59,311 nucleotides of DNA from Desulfobacteraceae bacterium. GTDB taxonomy: Bacteria > Desulfobacterota > Desulfobacteria > Desulfobacterales > JAABTS01. The notes beneath the pieces were generated by a model. It searched no databases. It saw only the letters and a list, made by a program, of their open reading frames with translations, and was not told where the DNA came from. Positions 50,125-57,602 of this stretch are shown here, in pieces. The translations under genes were made by a program, and so were the position numbers. The stretch spans positions 1-59,311 of the forward strand of contig JAABTS010000013.1 in NCBI GenBank assembly GCA_011389735.1, in the 5' to 3' direction. Every line of letters starts with the position of its first letter. Positions within the stretch are counted from its first letter, which is position 1.

Positions 50125-51576
50125 TCAACCTTTCGCCGACGCCGGCTTCCGCCCGAACCGGTTTTTAACACGTTCCCGGGCGTCCCTGTCTAAAAGAACA
50201 GTCCACGACAGGATTCCGAAAATGAACAATGTCGTAATAAAATGTATGATTTTAAAAGATAATTGATCCAGGCCGAATGTCACTGCAAATGAAAGGCATA
50301 TAAAAGCGATAACGAATCTGAACCGTTTGTTGGTTTGACGTTCGGCTGGAATATTTTTTGATATTGCGAACAGAATGAGCGTGTCGGCGCTGTTTCGGAT
50401 CAACCACGCCGCCGCCGCTCCATTGATGCCGAACATCTTGATGGAAGCCGTCAGCAGTAGCAAATACACAGGCAGTTCAATGATATGCAATTTGGCCGTC
50501 AAATCCGGTCTTCCCGACCCTTGAATTAGAGAACCGGGCAATTGGCCCATAGCGAGTACAAACACGCCTGCGGCGAGCGTTTGCAGGACAATCGCGCTGT
50601 TCCGGGCGAATTCGGCGTCGATCCACAGAGTCAAGCCTTCCATTGAAAACGCTGCAATGAAAAAAGTGGGCGGAAACATGATCAATACAAGATAATGCAG
50701 TCCGTGTGTAAAAAGCCTGAGCATATGAGCCTTGTTTTGAACGCAGCTCGTTGAAAACGCCGGGAAAAAAACGGCGATCATCGCTCCTGAAATCATCAAA
50801 AGCTTGGTCACGATTTCGCTCGGGGTGGCGTAATAGGCCACTGCGGTCACGGAAATCAGCGAGCTGATCAGGAACCGGTCAATATATACGATTACAGGGT
50901 TGACGACATTCGAGATGGTCATCCAGCCGCCGAACCGGATTAAGGAAACGATTTCCGGTGGATTCAGGGACGCTTTCGAAAAAAGGCCGGGGACGATCCG
51001 GATACAGAAAACAAGCTGAACTGCGCAGACAATAAACCTTCCGGCCAGAAATGCAAGCAGGATCGGATAAAGGCTCTGAGAAAACGGCAATATAAAAAGG
51101 GGGCTTACAAACGTATATATCCCGAATGGTATTCTGACTGAATTGGACAGATCGAAACGTTGGTGGGCGTCCAGTACGCCTTTCATCCCGATGCTGACCA
51201 GCAGCAACGGCGTGAAAAGTGTAAGCGCGCGAAATGATTGCAGGGTTTCAGTGTAAATCGGCGAATGAATGTTCAGTCCGTGTTCAATCAGATATGGGAG
51301 TATGGGAAAAACGCAGAACAAAATGATGACGCCGGTGATGAGCATGAGAAAAAGAGCTGAACGGATGATCGACGGGATCTCCTGTTCCGAACCCGACCCG
51401 AGCCGTTCAGCGACGATTTTGGTCAGCGCCCGGCTCAGGCCGAAATCCAACAACCCCATATAACTGAAAAAAATCCATGCAAGGGTCAGAACGCCGAATC
51501 TATCGGTTCCCATGCCCTCGATAATGAAGGGGATGGTGAACACTGCAACAAAAAGCGGCGCGGCGTAACCGGTCAT
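50125..51576 (-). CDS. Wzx-like polysaccharide flippase, 5' end probably frameshifted
   Basis: A 483-residue inner-membrane protein with about 12-14 membrane segments of the oligosaccharide flippase/MATE type (MTGYAAPLFVAVFTIPFIIE, YMGLLDFGLSRALTKIVAER, IYIDR-like VIVYIDRFLISSLISVTAVA). It would move lipid-linked sugars across the membrane. The ATG at 51576 has no ribosome site, yet in-frame sequence upstream reads KIRSLTQGKRIAVNTLFN, a natural start for the family, without any start codon before a stop. An ATG at 51659 in another frame would join it if the A4 run at 51627-51630 (T on the plus strand) gained one base. So the gene is either truncated, frameshifted or misread there. No glycosyltransferases are adjacent. 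Confidence 0.8.
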   Translation of the reverse strand: MTGYAAPLFVAVFTIPFIIEGMGTDRFGVLTLAWIFFSYMGLLDFGLSRALTKIVAERLGSGSEQEIPSIIRSALFLMLITGVIILFCVFPILPYLIEHGLNIHSPIYTETLQSFRALTLFTPLLLVSIGMKGVLDAHQRFDLSNSVRIPFGIYTFVSPLFILPFSQSLYPILLAFLAGRFIVCAVQLVFCIRIVPGLFSKASLNPPEIVSLIRFGGWMTISNVVNPVIVYIDRFLISSLISVTAVAYYATPSEIVTKLLMISGAMIAVFFPAFSTSCVQNKAHMLRLFTHGLHYLVLIMFPPTFFIAAFSMEGLTLWIDAEFARNSAIVLQTLAAGVFVLAMGQLPGSLIQGSGRPDLTAKLHIIELPVYLLLLTASIKMFGINGAAAAWLIRNSADTLILFAISKNIPAERQTNKRFRFVIAFICLSFAVTFGLDQLSFKIIHFITTLFIFGILSWTVLLDRDARERVKNRFGRKPASAKG

Positions 51577-51675
51577 GTTGAAGAGCGTATTGACCGCGAT
51601 TCGTTTCCCCTGCGTTAAGCTCCGGATTTTGTCATTCGTTTCGATAATGCGCCTCTCATTGCATCAGGTCGAATA

Positions 51676-51798
51676 TATAGCCTTTCAGATATTAAATTTC
51701 AGTGGATTATCCGATCACTGCCGTGAATCTGAAAGAGTGTAGCTTTTCAGAAAGGGAATTTCCGGAAGGCTGTTATAGCTTTTCAGATAATTAATTTC
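51676..51798 (+). repeat. Rearranged family A arms
   Basis: TATAGCCTTTCAGATATTAA (51676-51695), GTAGCTTTTCAGAAAGGGAA (51739-51758), TTTCCGGAAGGCTGTTATAG and CTTTTCAGATAATTAATTTC (51779-51798) are four A arm tips in both orientations, without intact cores except the one completed at 51946-52101. This is a hot spot of A insertions and deletions upstream of the flippase gene. Confidence 0.7.
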
Positions 51799-51945
51799 GG
51801 CATCTTTCATAAATGCCGATAAATAGTTTACACTTCCCGAATCGGTATCGGTATCGAATTATTACGATTTCGATCCCGATCCCGATCCCGATCCCGATTT
51901 CGATCCCGATTTTGATGAAGCTGTAAACAAGAAATGAAGGATGCC
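51799..51945. mobile_element. Family C MITE-like element C3 with hexamer-array cargo
   Basis: The left end GGCATCTTTCATAAATGCCG, TAGTTTACACTT and the right end CTGTAAACAAGAAATGAAGG, ATGCC are inverted termini. They are flanked by an exact 8-bp direct repeat TTAATTTC at 51791-51798 and 51946-51953. The cargo starts AATCGGTATCGGTATCGAAT and is a run of GATCCC units. The target is the left arm of a family A element, so C3 is younger than that A copy. Confidence 0.9.
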
Positions 51946-52101
51946 TTAATTTCTAATTAATTTCAAAACGTTGTCGGCCCGTGGATATACGAATTTTATT
52001 ATGTTGAATGTTGAATTTGAGTCCCCTCATTTAGCATTCAACATAAAATGCAACAATCCCGGGCCTGCCGCCTTGTGAAATTTAATTCCTGAAAAGCTAT
52101 A
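51946..52101 (+). repeat. Family A element with minimal heptad cargo in its loop
   Basis: Left arm remainder TAATTAATTTCAAAACGTTG, TCGGCCCGTGGATATACG; right half TCCCGGGCCTGCCGCCTTGT, GAAATTTAATTCCTGAAAAG. Between them, 52002-52056, sits a 55-bp cargo that starts TGTTGAATGTTGAATTTGAG and ends CATAAAATGCAACAA. It has the same centre (CCCCTCATTTAGCATT) as the 0.6-kb array at 20123-20721. It is therefore the unexpanded form of the same cargo in the same position. Confidence 0.88.
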
Positions 52102-52116
52102 TATATGTTTTTTCAT

Positions 52117-52199
52117 TAACGGCCGCAAGGCGGCGGCCTGGAAAACAGGCTGAATATGTCCCGGGCCGGCGGCGCAGTGAAGTTGAATTTCTGGAAGGG
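52117..52199 (-). repeat. Family A palindromic element
   Basis: GGCCGCAAGGCGGCGGCCTG, AATATGTCCCGGGCCGGCGG, CGCAGTGAAGTTGAATTTCT, GGAAGG: a full core with one shortened arm, directly after the previous A element and in inverse orientation. It lies 37 bp past the stop of the CheY-STAS gene. Confidence 0.75.
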
Positions 52200-52235
52200 G
52201 CCCTATGGGAGTAACCCGGAATGCGCCGTCGGCGT

Positions 52236-52955
52236 TTAGAACGCCGCTTTTGCGGTTTCCAGGCTGTCGTGGAGGTCGATTCCCTTGATTTCTTTGACTT
52301 TTTTAAGCCCTTTAAGGAGTTCCGGAGATGACGCCACTTTGACATCCGCCTTGTTTGTACGGCTGATTTGCACTACGTTGAGTATCAATTTGATCAAAAG
52401 GACGGTTGCTTCGGAAACGGCGTTTAAATTAACCACCAATTTTTTGGAACCTGATTTTTTGAGTTGTTCTCCGAGGGAGGTTTCCGTTTCGGTGATAAGG
52501 GCTCGATTTAGTTTTTCCGGCGGCGTAAAAATCAGGATGTCGCCGTCAGCCGTCAAATATTGTTTGAAGGCGTCCTCTTGTTTGGGTTCCAGGGTGATAA
52601 TTGATTTAGCTCTTTCGATCAATTGTTCGCCTTTGAACGGTTTTACGATGTAATTGCTGACTCCCATCTGAATGATCTGCATCACGTTGTCTTTTCCGGA
52701 TTCCGCGGTCAGCATGATGACGGGTATGTTTTTTGTCGCCGGGTCGTTTTTCAGTCTGGCCAGCATTTCAATACCGGTCATAACGGGCATTGTAATATCG
52801 AGAACGATTAGATCCGGTTTATCTTTTTCCACCTTGGCCAGACCTTCAACCCCGTTTTCAGCTTCGATGATCACGGCGTCAAACGGTTTGAACGCTTTTT
52901 TTACAATGATTCGTATGGTTCGACTATCGTCGACCGTAAGCACTTTTAATGGCAT
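52236..52955 (-). CDS. CheY-like receiver fused to a STAS-like domain
   Basis: A 239-residue protein: receiver at 1-125 (LTVDDSRTIR, phospho-acceptor D53 in VLDITMPVMTG, switch Thr in MLTAESGKD, KPFKGEQL) and a C-terminal domain (about 130-239) with the alpha/beta pattern of STAS domains (ADGDILIFTPPEKLNRALIT, SGSKKLVVNLNAVSEATVLL). STAS domains bind anti-sigma or switch proteins. It follows the tandem CheX gene by 17 bp, so CheX may dephosphorylate it. The partner kinase is not in the window. Confidence 0.82.
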   Translation of the reverse strand: MPLKVLTVDDSRTIRIIVKKAFKPFDAVIIEAENGVEGLAKVEKDKPDLIVLDITMPVMTGIEMLARLKNDPATKNIPVIMLTAESGKDNVMQIIQMGVSNYIVKPFKGEQLIERAKSIITLEPKQEDAFKQYLTADGDILIFTPPEKLNRALITETETSLGEQLKKSGSKKLVVNLNAVSEATVLLIKLILNVVQISRTNKADVKVASSPELLKGLKKVKEIKGIDLHDSLETAKAAF

Positions 52956-52972
52956 GTCTAATCTCCAACGCG

Positions 52973-53971
52973 TTATAATATTTTTTCCAGTTTCATGCAG
53001 ACTTCTACAAGAGTGGTGTAATTCAAGTGTTTAAAAGCGTATTGTTCATGCCGGGTCCAACCCAGATTTTCGATTTTAAAATCGCTTCCGGTCGTAACCG
53101 ACGGAATCGATAATTCACAGGGGAAACCTGAATCGCAAAATCTCGATTTCAAATTGCCGCCGATCATGTTGCTTAACTCGCCCACCGCATCATTGATTTC
53201 TTCCTCATCGTCAACTTCTTCGATATCCATGCCCAGCATGTTCGCGGTAATCAATCGTCCGAACGACTGGGTCACCTGAACGCTGACGTTTCCGGTTACA
53301 TCGCCGGCGAAGCTGACCGCCCCGACGATTTTATCGCCGTCAACGATAGATGCGTTCGATACGTCGCAGGGTTCGATCTCCATTGACAGCATCATGTCAA
53401 AAACTTCAACGGCGGCGTTGTTTATGAATTTTTTGATATCAACGGCGCTTGTTTCCTCATCATGCATATCGTTTTCCTCTTCCGGCCGTTTGCTGACCAT
53501 TCTTATTCTGACATCGACAAATGTTTGATGTTGTTCGTAGCGAAATATAAATTGTTCATGACGCTCCCAGCGCATGTGTTCGATTGTAAAGTCGTCGCCT
53601 GTTGTCACGGACGGAAAAGAAAGTTCGCACATCAGGCCCGCGTCGCAGATCCTGGATTTCAGGTTCCCGCCGATCATGCTGCTCAATTCGCCGATCACAT
53701 CATTGACCTCCTCGCTGCTGACGGATGATCCGTCCGGCCGGCCTAAAATCACCGCAGTGATCATACGGCTGAATTCCCTGTCGGTCTGAATGCTCACATT
53801 GCCAAGAACTTCGCCGGCGAAACCAACAGCGCCTACAATGCGATTTTTGTCCGATACGGTTCCGATCGACCGAACGGATGGCTCGATTTCCATGGACAGC
53901 ATTGTCCGGAAAACTTCGACGGCCGCACTGGTTATATGCTCTTTTAGATTGATTGAATCAATATCGGGCAT
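52973..53971 (-). CDS. Tandem CheX-type phosphatase domains
   Basis: A 332-residue protein made of two CheX-like domains (about 8-160 and 178-330), about half identical to each other, such as FAGEVLGNVSIQT against FAGDVTGNVSVQV. CheX proteins dephosphorylate CheY through a Glu-x-x-Asn motif. Domain 2 has it intact (GELSNMIGG, E265 and N268); domain 1 reads GELSSMIGG (E95, S98), so the Asn is lost and this half is probably structural or binding. A short acidic linker (EEENDMHDEETS) joins the two. It heads the operon with the CheY-STAS gene. Confidence 0.82.
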   Translation of the reverse strand: MPDIDSINLKEHITSAAVEVFRTMLSMEIEPSVRSIGTVSDKNRIVGAVGFAGEVLGNVSIQTDREFSRMITAVILGRPDGSSVSSEEVNDVIGELSSMIGGNLKSRICDAGLMCELSFPSVTTGDDFTIEHMRWERHEQFIFRYEQHQTFVDVRIRMVSKRPEEENDMHDEETSAVDIKKFINNAAVEVFDMMLSMEIEPCDVSNASIVDGDKIVGAVSFAGDVTGNVSVQVTQSFGRLITANMLGMDIEEVDDEEEINDAVGELSNMIGGNLKSRFCDSGFPCELSIPSVTTGSDFKIENLGWTRHEQYAFKHLNYTTLVEVCMKLEKIL

Positions 53972-54474
53972 GTTAAAAATCCATTAAAAATGAGTTGAAA
54001 TCGGCCTCAATTTATCAGATCCGATCTTTCCTTGCGGCTCAAAGCCCGTCAACACGGTTGTAATCTTTTTGAAAAGGCGGTATTGAACCGGATTTAAAAT
54101 TGCGCATGTCCCCTCGAAAGTTTTTCGGCGTCGGCTGTATTTTTTGTCAAACGACAAAGAAACAACCTTAGTGGAGTAACTTAAAATAGGTTGATCGGAT
54201 TTTCAAGAAAAATTTTATATCCTGGCGTATCAAAAATGGGATAATTACGGTTTGTATTAAAATAACGTATGGATTCAAACCCCGGCGGCTCAAAATCAAT
54301 TGAAGGCCGTGTTCGGGAATTTATTTTTGAAAGGCTGTCCGGGCCCGGCGTATTCAATACCTGATCGCCGAACAAAAAAATCATATTGTAAAAACGGATT
54401 TGATATGGAAGTGTTTGCACAGGCGGTCGGTGTGTGGTAATGAAGTTGAATATGGAATCGAAAGGTGAAAGAAA
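53972..54474. other. Intergenic region between divergent cheX and lipoprotein genes
   Basis: No conserved gene is recognised in these 503 bp. A 79-codon frame on the minus strand (54181-54420) lacks a ribosome site and recognisable sequence. TTGCAC (54415-54420), a 17-bp spacer and TAATGA (54438-54443) make a possible promoter for the lipoprotein gene. TGTCAAACGACA at 54149-54160 is a small fold-back. Confidence 0.4.
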
Positions 54475-55041
54475 ATGATAAAAACATCATATTTGGCGAA
54501 AGATCCGGCAAAAAAAACATGGGCGCTGTCGTTTGTTTTGATCCTTACAATTTTCTTGACCGCCTGCCATGTCCATGACGACGACGTTGACGATTGTCGA
54601 TATTGCCATAGCGGCGGCGGGGATGTCGAGGGGATCGCCTATTTCCCGTATGAATCCGGTTATGGAGAGTATCCGGTATATTATGAGACCGGCAACGCCG
54701 ATATTCATGTAACCCTGTACGACATGCACGGAGATATTGTTGGCCACGACGTGACCGGGGACGACGGATTCTATCTTTTCACGGACGCGCCGCCGGGAAC
54801 TTACTATGTGAACGCCTATATCGAGCTTTATAATCCGGATAAACGCGCATATGACATCTTTGAAGCCGATAGTTACGATTTTTATGTAGATCATGACGAA
54901 ATCGTCATTGTGGATTTGTATCTGGAGTATACCGGTCATAGCCGCGCCTCCGCGCCTTTGGAAATCGTTTCAAACGGTTTGGCCGGTTTTCATCCCGACG
55001 GGGCGTTGATATGGAGAAACCAACTTCAACCATCAGCATAA
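54475..55041 (+). CDS. Small lipoprotein with a single CxxCH motif and Ig-like/carboxypeptidase-regulatory domain
   Basis: A 188-residue lipoprotein: signal sequence with lipobox IFLTAC (Cys at about residue 31), a His/Asp-rich segment HVHDDDVDD, then DCRYCHSGGGD, which is a c-type haem-like CxxCH. Residues 50-150 form a beta-rich domain (ITVTLYD-type NADIHVTLYDMHGDIVGHDV, PPGTYYVNAYIELY) like carboxypeptidase regulatory-like or SdrD B repeats. The His/Asp/Cys-rich stretch could equally bind metal. Function is unknown. Its stop lies next to the cheW ribosome site, so the two are probably co-translated. Confidence 0.7.
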   Translation: MIKTSYLAKDPAKKTWALSFVLILTIFLTACHVHDDDVDDCRYCHSGGGDVEGIAYFPYESGYGEYPVYYETGNADIHVTLYDMHGDIVGHDVTGDDGFYLFTDAPPGTYYVNAYIELYNPDKRAYDIFEADSYDFYVDHDEIVIVDLYLEYTGHSRASAPLEIVSNGLAGFHPDGALIWRNQLQPSA

Positions 55042-55054
55042 GGAGGTGCTTTTG

Positions 55055-55561
55055 TTGAAAGATAAAAAAAATTTGGAACAATTAAAACCCACGGGAAAAC
55101 ATTTGGGCGGGAAATTTTTGACCTTTTCCCTGTCTAACGAGGAATACGGGCTTGGTATTCTGAAGATAAAAGAAATTATCGGCATGATGGAAATAACGCC
55201 GGTTCCGAGCATGCCGAATTTTATCAAGGGCGTAATCAATCTGCGCGGCAAGGTTATCCCCGTGATGAGTTTGAGATTGAAATTCGGAATGGAGGAAATC
55301 GATTACACGGATCGGACTTGTATTATCGTGGTGGAAATTACAGGAGATTATGAAAAAGTGCTCACCGGTATTATTGTCGATTCCGTATCCGAAGTGTTGA
55401 CCATTAAAGACGCGGAGATCGAAGAAACTCCTGATTTGGGATCCGATGTGGAAACGGAATATATCATGGGGCTTGCCAAAACGGAATCCGGGGTTAAAAT
55501 TCTTCTCAACATCGACCTGATTCTCAGAAAAAGGGAGATCGTTTCAATTTCAAATATATAG
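55055..55561 (+). CDS. cheW: Chemotaxis coupling protein CheW
   Basis: A 168-residue CheW: FLTFSLSNEEYGLGILKIKE, PSMPNFIKGVINLRGKVIPV, LRLKFGM, RTCIIVVE, VLTGIIVDSVSEVLTI. CheW links receptors to the CheA kinase. Neither a receptor nor CheA is in the window. AGGAGG at 55041-55046 fits TTG starts at 55055 (8 bp) or 55052; a GTG at 55046 would overlap the ribosome site. Start choice is uncertain by a few codons. Confidence 0.9.
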   Translation: MKDKKNLEQLKPTGKHLGGKFLTFSLSNEEYGLGILKIKEIIGMMEITPVPSMPNFIKGVINLRGKVIPVMSLRLKFGMEEIDYTDRTCIIVVEITGDYEKVLTGIIVDSVSEVLTIKDAEIEETPDLGSDVETEYIMGLAKTESGVKILLNIDLILRKREIVSISNI

Positions 55562-55589
55562 TGCTGGAACGAAAAGCCGCAAAATTCGG

Positions 55590-55668
55590 CTCTGAGCGGG
55601 ATTGTAAGCCGCGTGTCCCTCTCGCGGCCAACAGAGGAGATTGCAAATCCCCTGGGAGCGTGAGGAGG
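55590..55668. repeat. Diverged GC-rich repeat
   Basis: CTCTGAGCGGGATTGTAAGC, then GGAGATTGCAAATCCCCTGG, GAGCGTGAGGAGG resembles the GC-rich direct repeat at 15752-15847 (CTGAGCGGG, GTAAGCCG, TTGCAA, CCCCT, GAGCG). Similarity is partial and alignment was made by eye. Confidence 0.4.
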
Positions 55669-55711
55669 TTTTCGTTCAGCCGCTATTAGAAAGATTCCCG
55701 GCTGACACCAT

Positions 55712-55897
55712 ACGGTTTTCAGAAATTAAGTTTCACCAGGCGACAGGCCCGGGATAATACTATTCTTATATTTCGGGCCGATACGCATGGAATTTTCTTT
55801 CTGGAAGTTTATACTTTTACAAGGCGGGCGGCCTGGGATAATACTCTTCGCATATTCCAGGTCGGCGTCACTGTGAAATTTGATTTCCGGAAGCAAT
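55712..55897 (-). repeat. Two family A elements in tandem
   Basis: First copy 55712-55810 (GGTTTTCAGAAATTAAGTTT, ACAGGCCCGGGATAATACTA, TTTCGGGCCGATACGCATGG). The second copy 55811-55897 has lost its first arm tip (ACTTTTACAAGGCGGGCGGC, CTGGGATAATACTCTTCGCA, TTCCAGGTCGGCGTCACTGT, GATTTCCGGAAG). Both are in the same orientation, and the end of the second is 20 bp before the start of the sigma-54 activator gene, so it may lie in its promoter or leader. Confidence 0.82.
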
Positions 55898-55917
55898 AGA
55901 GAGGAAAGCGACCCTTT

Positions 55918-57441
55918 ATGAGGCGGATTGAAGATGTCAAGATGCTTTACGAAATCAGTCAGGCGCTCCATGAACACCTGGATCTGAAAAAATCGTTATA
56001 TAAAGTTCTGGATATATTGTCCGGCAGCATGGACATGGTGAGAGGAACCATTACGATCCTCAACGCCGTATCCAATGAAATCCATATCGAAGTAGCTCAT
56101 GGAATTCCCTCCAGCACGGCGACGCGCGTTAAATACAAGATGGGAGAGGGGATTACCGGGAAGGTGATTGAAACCGGTGAAAGCATCGCGATTCCCAAAA
56201 TTCATGAGGACGAAAATTTTCTGAACCGGACCGCCTCCCGCAAAATCAACGCCGCCGGAGATCTCTCATTTATCTGCGTTCCTATCATGAAAGGCAAAAA
56301 GGTGATCGGCGCTCTGAGCGCGGATCGGGTGTATGACGATGCTTACGATTTGGATGAAAGTACGAAATTTTTATCGATCATCGCCACCATGGTCGCCCAG
56401 CATGTCATCAATCTGGAACAAATACGGCGGGAAAACGAACGGCTCAAGGCCGAAAATCTTCGTTTACGGGGCGAGCTGGAAAACAAATACAATATCACCA
56501 ATATTATCGGCCGAAGCAACAAGATGCGCGAAGTGTTTCAGATGATCTGGAAAGTGTCCAAAAGCAACGCCACCGTGCTGATCCGAGGCGAAAGCGGAAC
56601 CGGAAAGGAGCTGGCCGCAAACTCAATTCATTACAACAGCCATCGCGCTCAAAACGCCTTCATTAAAGTCAATTGCGCCGCCCTGCCCCAAAATTTGATT
56701 GAAAGCGAATTGTTCGGTCATGAAAAAGGGGCGTTCACCGGAGCAGTCAAACAGAAATTGGGCAAGTTTGAACTGGCGCGCCAGGGAACCATTTTTCTTG
56801 ATGAAATCGGAACTGTCAGTATGGACGTTCAGGCGACCCTGTTAAGGATACTTCAGGAAAAGGAATTCGACCGGGTCGGCGGTCAAAAAACGATCAAAGC
56901 GGATGTTCGCGTCATCGCGGCCACCAATAAAAATCTGGAGGAAGCCGTGGAAGAGGGGGTTTTTCGGGAGGATTTGTATTATCGGTTGAATGTGTTCCCG
57001 ATCCATATGCCCCCGCTGAGGGAACGGAAAACGGATATCCTCATGCTGGCCGATTATTTTCTGGAAAAATATTGCAAGGAATATGGAAGGGAGATACGGC
57101 GGTTTTCCACGCCGGCCATCGATATGCTCATGGATTATCATTGGCCGGGTAATGTCCGCGAACTAGAAAATTGTATCGAACGTTCGGTGTTGTTGTGCGA
57201 ACGGCAAACAATTCATAGCTATCATCTGCCGGCTACGCTTCAGACCGGCAAGGAATCCGGAACCCTGCCCACAATGGTGCTGGAGGACGCCGTAGCCAAC
57301 CTGGAAAGGGAAATGATTATCGACGCCATGAAAAACACGCGGGGAAATGTGAGCAGGGCCGCTGAAATGCTTCATATCACCGTCCGGAAATTTGCTTATA
57401 AAGCCAAAAAATATGATATTGATTACCGGCAATACCGGTGA
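55918..57441 (+). CDS. GAF-domain sigma-54-dependent activator (NifA type)
   Basis: A 507-residue activator: GAF domain (about 20-160), a helical linker ([20 protein letters not shown]), AAA+ domain (about 190-420) with Walker A GESGTGKE, intact GAFTGA ([13 protein letters not shown]), Walker [30 protein letters not shown], and a C-terminal Fis-type helix-turn-helix ([20 protein letters not shown]). This plan is that of NifA/AnfA/VnfA activators, but no nif or other target genes are near, so the regulon is unknown. AGAGAGGAAAG lies before the ATG. Two family A elements are directly upstream. Confidence 0.9.
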   Translation: MRRIEDVKMLYEISQALHEHLDLKKSLYKVLDILSGSMDMVRGTITILNAVSNEIHIEVAHGIPSSTATRVKYKMGEGITGKVIETGESIAIPKIHEDENFLNRTASRKINAAGDLSFICVPIMKGKKVIGALSADRVYDDAYDLDESTKFLSIIATMVAQHVINLEQIRRENERLKAENLRLRGELENKYNITNIIGRSNKMREVFQMIWKVSKSNATVLIRGESGTGKELAANSIHYNSHRAQNAFIKVNCAALPQNLIESELFGHEKGAFTGAVKQKLGKFELARQGTIFLDEIGTVSMDVQATLLRILQEKEFDRVGGQKTIKADVRVIAATNKNLEEAVEEGVFREDLYYRLNVFPIHMPPLRERKTDILMLADYFLEKYCKEYGREIRRFSTPAIDMLMDYHWPGNVRELENCIERSVLLCERQTIHSYHLPATLQTGKESGTLPTMVLEDAVANLEREMIIDAMKNTRGNVSRAAEMLHITVRKFAYKAKKYDIDYRQYR

Positions 57442-57450
57442 AAAAAAACG

Positions 57451-57586
57451 AATATGGTCTTCCGGAAATTCGATTTTTGAAAAACCTGTATCTTTTCCCC
57501 TGTCATTCTGAAATATTATAACTGAAAATCTGTTGTATTATCCCGGGCCCGCCGCTTTATGAAATTAATATCCGAAACGTTATAAC
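57451..57586 (+). repeat. Family A: fused arm tips and a right half
   Basis: ATGGTCTTCCGGAAATTCGA, TTTTTGAAAAACCTGTATC (57451-57491) is a coreless copy. ATTATCCCGGGCCCGCCGCT, TTATGAAATTAATATCCGAA (57536-57577) is a right half. They occupy the gap upstream of hisHF. Confidence 0.75.
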
Positions 57587-57602
57587 ATGGAGAAAAACAA
57601 AA

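Noticed and set aside
55041-55057. GTG start for cheW at 55046
   Set aside because: The GTG overlaps the AGGAGG ribosome site itself, so TTG at 55055 or 55052 is the more credible start.
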